From NCBI GenBank assembly GCA_031274565.1, contig JAISPY010000216.1:1-11400 (forward strand): a stretch of 11,400 bases of DNA, in the 5' to 3' direction. Below are positions 8,258-11,400 of this stretch, one piece after another (the first letter of the stretch is position 1; each line of letters opens with the position of its first letter). The notes under the pieces were generated by a model, which was not told the origin of the DNA, did not search any database, and saw nothing but the letters and a program-made list of their open reading frames with translations. Made by a program: the position numbers and the translations under genes. Origin of the DNA: Treponema sp. GTDB lineage: Bacteria; Spirochaetota; Spirochaetia; Treponematales; Breznakiellaceae.

Positions 8258-8515
8258 TTACAGATTCTGAGACAGAAAATCCCGGGCCGCTGCTATCGCG
8301 GCATCCTCATCGGCCCCTTCAGCCCTCACCGTAACGGTTTGCCCGCATTTCAGCCGCAATTTCATCAGGGCAATTAGTTTTTTACCGTCTGCCTGCTGAT
8401 CCTCCCGGTGCAGGGAAACAGCGCTCGTGAATTCCTGCATCTTTTTCACAAAAAGCCCTGCAGGACGGGCATGAATGCCGTCCGGGTCGGTGATCGTATA
8501 GTCAAATTCTTGCAT
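8258..8515 (-). CDS. ptsH: HPr phosphocarrier protein, lacking the regulatory Ser46
   Basis: Small cytoplasmic phosphocarrier that moves phosphate from Enzyme I (His) to EIIA. The 85 residues show the active-site His15 in DGIHARPAG (12-20). Counting without gaps against Bacillus subtilis HPr from His15 to the shared Gly58, position 46 is Lys in DGKKLIALMKL (43-53), where Gram-positive and treponemal HPr proteins carry the Ser phosphorylated by HPr kinase. The codon is AAA on the minus strand (8378-8380). The start at 8515 has AGAGGAA 6 nt upstream; the open frame extends upstream to 8593 but crosses the terminator. It follows the transporter gene after 120 nt and precedes the regulator gene by 5 nt. 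With the Enzyme I of the same locus it looks like a dedicated copy, though it may also serve other EIIs. Confidence 0.95.
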   Translation of the reverse strand: MQEFDYTITDPDGIHARPAGLFVKKMQEFTSAVSLHREDQQADGKKLIALMKLRLKCGQTVTVRAEGADEDAAIAAARDFLSQNL

Positions 8516-8521
8516 AGCACA

Positions 8522-8528
8522 TTCCTCT
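8522..8528 (-). promoter_or_regulatory. ribosome binding site fixing the HPr start
   Basis: AGAGGAA on the minus strand, 6 nt before the ATG at 8515. The resulting protein starts MQEFDYTI, which places the active-site His at the canonical position 15. Confidence 0.75.
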
Positions 8529-8538
8529 CTATCCGGCG

Positions 8539-8569
8539 ATTGTAAAACCCGGCTCCTTTTGAACCGCAC
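8539..8569 (-). promoter_or_regulatory. possible internal promoter for HPr and the downstream genes
   Basis: On the minus strand a TACAAT (8539-8544) lies 23 nt before the HPr start and about 50 nt after the terminator hairpin. Its context TTTTACAAT repeats that of the transporter promoter. The best -35 candidate is GTGCGG (8564-8569) with a long 19-nt spacer, so the call is tentative. The resulting leader would be about 17 nt and hold only the Shine-Dalgarno. Confidence 0.35.
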
Positions 8570-8595
8570 CGCCTTGTTTAAAAAACCGTTCAAAA
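8557..8595. repeat. inverted repeat between the terminator and HPr
   Basis: Two 8-bp arms, TTTTGAAC (8557-8564) and GTTCAAAA (8588-8595), are separated by 23 bp. The distal arm overlaps the T-run of the terminator and the proximal arm borders the candidate -35 of the possible HPr promoter. It could be an operator or an RNA hairpin; chance is not excluded. Confidence 0.4.
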
Positions 8596-8630
8596 AAGCG
8601 GAAGCCTCCGATTACGGATGCCCCGCTTTT
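8592..8630 (-). terminator. rho-independent terminator after the EIICB gene
   Basis: On the minus strand, starting 5 nt after the transporter stop codon, an outer stem AAAAGCGG / CCGCTTTT encloses an inner stem GCATCCG / CGGAGGC (one mismatch) with loop TAAT, and the hairpin runs into six T residues. This is a strong intrinsic terminator inside the PTS gene series. It should make the transporter transcript more abundant than the HPr-to-Enzyme I genes unless read-through or the possible promoter downstream compensates. Confidence 0.85.
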
Positions 8631-8635
8631 CACCG

Positions 8636-10039
8636 TTATTTCTTTTGTAAACGCTGTATCAGCTCATCATACTCAGGAGCGTTCAGAAAATCAGTGATGG
8701 TTACCAGCGCTGCTTTCGAGTTTGCCCCCTTTGCCCGTTCCTGTAACTCCCGGTGGCACACGATAACGTCCGCATCAGCAGGCACTTCGCTCACCGGAGC
8801 ATGTATCACCTTGATATGCCCCAAGCCCGCAGCGGCCAGTTTTTTCCGCAGTTTGGTCGCACCCATCGCGCTCGAACCCATACCAGCGTCGCAGGCAAAC
8901 ACGATTTTCTGCACTCCTGAACTGACCGTACTATCCCCTGCCATACGGATTTCTGCCGCGGACACCCCCTTGGATTCGGCCTTCATCGCCCTGACCGACT
9001 CCCGCATGGCCCCAAGGTCCGAATCTTCCTTGCCGGCCACTTTTAACAGCACCGTAGACAGCAGGAAACTGACCGCACCGCCTATGAGGATACCGGCACA
9101 GTTGGCAAATAACACGCCCGCGCTTTTCGGCGTCATCATCAGTTCGGCGAATATCGAACCGGGAGATGCCGGAGCGACGAGCCCGCCGCCCAGCACTACC
9201 AGCGTAAGCACACCGCAGAAACCGCCGCCGATCATCGCAAGGATAAGTACCGGGTTCATAAGGACATAGGGGAAGTATATTTCGTGTATACCGCCTAAGA
9301 AGTGAATGATGATAGCCCCGGGAGCGCTCGATTTAGCGTTGCCCTTGCCGACCAGGGTGTATGCGAGAAGCAGGCCGAGTCCAGGACCAGGGTTGGATTC
9401 TATCATATAGTAGATGGATCGCCCTATTTCCATGGACTGCTGCGTACCCAGCGGGGTAAATACGCCGTGGTTTATCGCGTTGTTCAAGAAAAGAATCTTG
9501 GCTGGTTCAACCAGAATCGACGCGAACGGAAGCATCCCGTGATTTACGAGCCAACCGACACCGGCACCAAGGGCATTGGTCGCGCCTTCCGCAATCGGCC
9601 CAATGACCAGATAAAAGATGACGCACAAAATCCCGCCGAGGATTCCGGCAGAGAAGTTGTTTACCAGCATCTCGAAACCCGCGGGCGTCTTGCCGTCTAC
9701 CGCCTCGTCAAATTTCTTGATACACCAGCCGCCGATAGGTCCGGCGGCCATAGCGCCCAAGAACATGGGAATGCTTGCCCCAATGATAACGCCGATCGTG
9801 GCTATAGCGCCTACCACGCCGCCCCGCGCGCCGCCTATCATCTTGCCGCCCGTGTAGCCTATCAGCAACGGCAACAGCCATTTAAGCATCGGGTCCACAA
9901 TTTTTGAAAGGTTTTCGTTGGGCAACCAACCCGTACCGATAAAGAGGGCAGTAATAAGCCCCCACGCGATAAAAGCGCCGATATTCGGCATCACCATAGC
10001 ACTTAGAAATCGTCCGGCCTTCTGAATAGCTTGTTTCAT
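8636..10039 (-). CDS. mtlA: PTS mannitol-type EIICB transporter
   Basis: Membrane permease that imports a hexitol and phosphorylates it. The 467-residue chain begins with a hydrophobic EIIC domain of several membrane segments (about 14-335). It holds LNNAINHGVFTPLG (185-198), the ESNPGPGLG loop (214-222) and GGIHEIYFPYVLMNP (249-263) with Glu253 at the site of the transport-critical Glu257 of E. coli MtlA; these are near-identical to E. coli MtlA. After a linker (about 335-375) the EIIB domain carries phospho-acceptor Cys383 in FACDAGMGSSAMGA (381-394). No EIIA domain is fused, and the partner is the separate EIIA at 5693-6136. The start at 10039 has GGAGGT 4 nt upstream; the open frame back to 10510 crosses the terminator and overlaps the esterase, so it is rejected. 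First PTS gene after the control region. EIICB identity is firm; mannitol is the best substrate guess, but a related hexitol is possible. Confidence 0.96.
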   Translation of the reverse strand: MKQAIQKAGRFLSAMVMPNIGAFIAWGLITALFIGTGWLPNENLSKIVDPMLKWLLPLLIGYTGGKMIGGARGGVVGAIATIGVIIGASIPMFLGAMAAGPIGGWCIKKFDEAVDGKTPAGFEMLVNNFSAGILGGILCVIFYLVIGPIAEGATNALGAGVGWLVNHGMLPFASILVEPAKILFLNNAINHGVFTPLGTQQSMEIGRSIYYMIESNPGPGLGLLLAYTLVGKGNAKSSAPGAIIIHFLGGIHEIYFPYVLMNPVLILAMIGGGFCGVLTLVVLGGGLVAPASPGSIFAELMMTPKSAGVLFANCAGILIGGAVSFLLSTVLLKVAGKEDSDLGAMRESVRAMKAESKGVSAAEIRMAGDSTVSSGVQKIVFACDAGMGSSAMGATKLRKKLAAAGLGHIKVIHAPVSEVPADADVIVCHRELQERAKGANSKAALVTITDFLNAPEYDELIQRLQKK

Positions 10040-10043
10040 AGAA

Positions 10044-10049
10044 ACCTCC
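10044..10049 (-). promoter_or_regulatory. ribosome binding site fixing the EIICB start
   Basis: GGAGGT on the minus strand, 4 nt before the ATG at 10039. An alternative in-frame ATG at 10057 would place the Shine-Dalgarno inside the coding region, so the ATG at 10039 is preferred. Confidence 0.8.
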
Positions 10050-10082
10050 AATGACATAATATGGTATATAAAGACTTGTTTC

Positions 10083-10111
10083 ATTGTAAAATGATTCTTT
10101 CCTACCCGCAA
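10083..10111 (-). promoter_or_regulatory. sigma-70-type promoter of the EIICB gene
   Basis: On the minus strand TTGCGG (10106-10111) and TACAAT (10083-10088) are separated by exactly 17 nt. The predicted start near 10076 gives a leader of about 37 nt that ends with a good Shine-Dalgarno. The imperfect -35 and the inverted repeat just upstream fit an activator-dependent promoter. Confidence 0.65.
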
Positions 10112-10128
10112 GAAAAAGACCTGCAATT

Positions 10129-10151
10129 TTGGCACTGATTTCTTGTGCCAA
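10129..10151. promoter_or_regulatory. inverted repeat resembling an MtlR operator
   Basis: Perfect 7-bp arms TTGGCAC and GTGCCAA with a 9-bp spacer, centred about 64 nt before the predicted transcription start and 18 nt upstream of the -35. As I recall it, the published Firmicutes MtlR consensus has half-sites TTGNCACA and TGTGNCAA with a 4-bp centre. The half-sites here agree except for one base, but their spacing is 3 bp longer. Position upstream of the -35 suits an activator, and an MtlR-type gene is in the same locus. Confidence 0.6.
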
Positions 10152-10328
10152 GCATGGAGATCATCGGAACCGGTAATACGTATGGGGATAATCACCCTTA
10201 CCCGGCCTGTGCCGGTATCCGCCTTCCCCTGCACAAACCACCACAGGACTACTGCGGATCTGGGTAAACCCTTTAACCAGGAGTTGCGGGTGTAATAAGA
10301 CCCTAATACGGTAAGAACTAAGCCACAT
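10152..10328. other. non-coding part of the esterase-EIICB gap
   Basis: The gap between the EIICB start and the esterase stop is 340 bp. Apart from the promoter, operator-like repeat and terminator listed separately, this stretch contains no gene I can support. A small hairpin CCGGC / GCCGG with a 4-nt loop lies at 10202-10215. Nothing resembles a known riboswitch or small RNA. Confidence 0.5.
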
Positions 10329-10352
10329 AAAAAACGCTGCAGGTAAGCAGCG
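10329..10352 (-). terminator. rho-independent terminator after the esterase gene
   Basis: On the minus strand, 28 nt after the esterase stop codon, a 6-bp stem CGCTGC / GCAGCG with loop TTACCT is followed by six T residues. It separates esterase transcription from the PTS operon and supports an independent promoter for the latter. Confidence 0.8.
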
Positions 10353-10379
10353 GGGTATCTTTGCTGGAGAGATTGGCTA

Positions 10380-11195
10380 TTACCCCAAAAAGTGCTTGAG
10401 CATCTTCTGTATGGATATATCCCAGAAGCCCCATTCGTGGATACCGGGCCACTCCTCATAGGTGAAGTTAAACGTGCCGCTGGCTTGTAGGTGATTCCGC
10501 AATCTGACATTGCTATCGTAGATAAAATCTTCAGTACCGCAGGTCATAAAAATTGCCGGCCTTTTAGGTTTTTTCGCCGCTTCCGTAACGAGGTAGAAGA
10601 GATCCGCGGAATCGGACAGTTGAGGAGATTCGCCGAAAATGCCGCGCCGATCTTCCTCAAGGCCGGGAAAGGCATCCAGGCCAATAAACGCATCGGTCTC
10701 AACGATGGAACGAATATCGCAAGCTGCGGAAAAACAACCCACACCGGCGTATTTTTCCGGATAGCTCAAAGCCGCATACAAGGCGCCGTAGCCACCCATA
10801 GAAAGCCCCGCGATATAGAGATCTTCCGGGTTTACCGAAACATTGAATAAATCCGCGGCGAGGGTGGGCAGTTCCTCACTGATGTACTTGAAGTAAGCGG
10901 GGCCGTTTTTCATATTATGATAAAAACTCCGCTGGACTTCCGGCAGGATCACCGCAATGTCATATGCTTCCGCGTAACGCAAAATGGAGGTGAGATGCCC
11001 CCACACTGAATAGTTGTCCGAAAGCCCGTGGAGCAGGATGAGGGTTTTCGGCGTCTTGAGCGGCTTGATTCCCTCATGCAGCACACCCAGTACCCCGGGG
11101 TGTCGATGACTGCGGGAATCCTGAGGCAGAATCACGGCCACACTGGTGTCCATGTGAAGGGCATCTGAAAAGATCGTTCCGGCAAAAAATGACAT
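10380..11195 (-). CDS. Serine esterase of the alpha/beta-hydrolase fold (tributyrin esterase / esterase D-like)
   Basis: Predicted carboxylesterase acting on small acyl or acetyl esters. The 271 residues show an oxyanion-hole strand TLILLHGLSDN (51-61), the nucleophile elbow GLSMGGYGA with Ser132, a probable catalytic Asp223 in CGTEDFIYDSN (219-229) and a catalytic His253 in WPGIHEWGFWD (249-259). This set matches the EstA / S-formylglutathione hydrolase-like esterase family (about 260-280 residues). No signal peptide or lipobox is visible, so it is probably cytoplasmic. The start at 11195 is preceded by AGGAGG with a 5-nt spacer. It ends before a terminator and is thus not co-transcribed with the PTS genes. 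A 159-bp internal part is duplicated upstream. Substrate is unknown; deacetylation of plant oligosaccharides is a known role of related enzymes but is not shown here. Confidence 0.88.
   Translation of the reverse strand: MSFFAGTIFSDALHMDTSVAVILPQDSRSHRHPGVLGVLHEGIKPLKTPKTLILLHGLSDNYSVWGHLTSILRYAEAYDIAVILPEVQRSFYHNMKNGPAYFKYISEELPTLAADLFNVSVNPEDLYIAGLSMGGYGALYAALSYPEKYAGVGCFSAACDIRSIVETDAFIGLDAFPGLEEDRRGIFGESPQLSDSADLFYLVTEAAKKPKRPAIFMTCGTEDFIYDSNVRLRNHLQASGTFNFTYEEWPGIHEWGFWDISIQKMLKHFLG
10662..10820. repeat. direct repeat, copy 1 (inside the intact esterase gene)
   Basis: 159 bp that recur at 11242-11400 in the same orientation, offset by 580 bp. The only differences are C10689 against A11269 and T10725 against C11305. 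On the coding strand both change the third base of an Ala codon. The repeat covers roughly residues 126-178 of the esterase, including the nucleophile Ser132. Confidence 0.97.
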
Positions 11196-11200
11196 ATAAA

Positions 11201-11206
11201 CCTCCT
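11201..11206 (-). promoter_or_regulatory. ribosome binding site of the intact esterase
   Basis: AGGAGG on the minus strand, 5 nt before the ATG at 11195. It lies inside the out-of-frame tail of the truncated copy, so the intact gene keeps its own translation start despite the upstream rearrangement. Confidence 0.8.
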
Positions 11207-11241
11207 AAGGTACCGTGCAAGGGGCCGTTAGTTTTTGCGCA

Positions 11242-11400
11242 GCCGGGAAAGGCATCCAGGCCAATAAAAGCATCGGTCTCAACGATGGAACGAATATCGC
11301 AAGCCGCGGAAAAACAACCCACACCGGCGTATTTTTCCGGATAGCTCAAAGCCGCATACAAGGCGCCGTAGCCACCCATAGAAAGCCCCGCGATATAGAG
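11242..11400. repeat. direct repeat, copy 2 (in the truncated esterase)
   Basis: Second copy of the 159-bp repeat found at 10662-10820, with 157 of 159 bases identical as I count them. The left junction is sharp at 11241/11242; the right end is not reached because the similarity still holds at the last base of the window. Confidence 0.97.

Larger units (their letters stand above)
11074..11400 (-). pseudogene. 3'-truncated second esterase copy, running off the right edge
   Basis: From the window edge down to 11242 the minus strand encodes the same protein segment as the intact esterase, from LYIAGLSM through the nucleophile to GLDAFPG. At 11241 the similarity stops abruptly. The frame then continues through unrelated residues (CAKTNGPLHG and onward) and ends at a TGA at 11074, having passed across the start of the intact esterase gene in another frame. 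The catalytic Asp and His and the whole C-terminal third are missing, so it should be inactive. Both base differences from the intact gene are synonymous, which suggests recent duplication or gene conversion between formerly working copies. The N-terminal part lies outside the window. Confidence 0.8.

Noticed and set aside
8592..8630. BglG-type RNA antiterminator target at the hairpin after the EIICB gene
   Set aside because: The regulator has N-terminal DNA-binding HTH domains rather than a CAT RNA-binding domain, and the hairpin lacks a recognisable RAT sequence overlapping the stem.
8559..9907. Two long plus-strand open frames (236 and 201 residues) opposite the EIICB gene
   Set aside because: Shadows of the well-conserved transporter gene in other frames; compositions are Ser/Pro/Ala-rich and show no family features.
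10152..10328. Riboswitch or small RNA gene in the esterase-EIICB gap
   Set aside because: Only a short 5-bp hairpin is visible, the predicted promoter lies downstream of it, and no known riboswitch core is recognisable.
10040..10510. In-frame N-terminal extension of EIICB by 157 residues
   Set aside because: It crosses a terminator, promoter and Shine-Dalgarno and overlaps the esterase coding region; EIIC proteins start at the MKQAIQKAG segment.
10662..11400. Insertion sequence or transposon ends as cause of the esterase repeat
   Set aside because: The repeat is direct coding sequence without terminal inverted repeats or a transposase; partial gene duplication explains it better.

Overview
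The window holds a catabolic locus for a sugar alcohol built around a phosphotransferase system (PTS), flanked by a regulated pyrophosphatase and a small esterase. All genes except the first lie on the minus strand. Shine-Dalgarno sequences are strong (GGAGG type). No rRNA, tRNA, CRISPR array or insertion sequence is visible. The host cannot be fixed from the sequence alone. Gene content and style would suit a free-living or gut-associated spirochaete (Treponema-like) or a Firmicute; Treponema is my low-confidence preference.

Layout. At 141-1799 on the plus strand is a family II, CBS/DRTGG-regulated inorganic pyrophosphatase. It converges tail to tail, with 5 nt between stops, on a minus-strand series. 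In transcription order this series is: a truncated esterase copy entering from the right edge; an intact serine esterase (11195-10380) ending at a clear rho-independent terminator; a 290-nt control region with a good promoter and an inverted repeat resembling an MtlR operator; mannitol-type EIICB (10039-8636); a strong terminator followed by a possible second promoter; HPr (8515-8258); an MtlR-type PRD activator (8252-6207); free-standing EIIA (6136-5693); a FruK/LacC-type sugar-phosphate kinase (5696-4749); a zinc alcohol dehydrogenase resembling sorbose-1-phosphate reductase (4718-3444); and Enzyme I (3424-1805).

How it works together. The locus encodes every PTS protein needed: Enzyme I takes phosphate from PEP, HPr carries it, EIIA passes it to the B domain of EIICB, and the C domain imports and phosphorylates a hexitol. 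The dehydrogenase would oxidise the hexitol phosphate to a ketose phosphate, and the PfkB-family kinase would make a bisphosphate for aldolase. The activator has IIB-like and IIA-like domains with their phosphorylatable Cys and His, so it can sense PTS flux.

Most notable points. The HPr has Lys where the regulatory Ser46 should be, so it should escape HPr kinase. Enzyme I ends about 35 residues early compared with E. coli. No MtlD-type dehydrogenase is present. A terminator and possible promoter split the operon after the transporter. A 159-bp part of the esterase gene is repeated 580 bp away with only two, both synonymous, differences. I see no wholly unknown system; the novelty is a self-contained, probably HPrK-independent PTS module with uncertain substrate.
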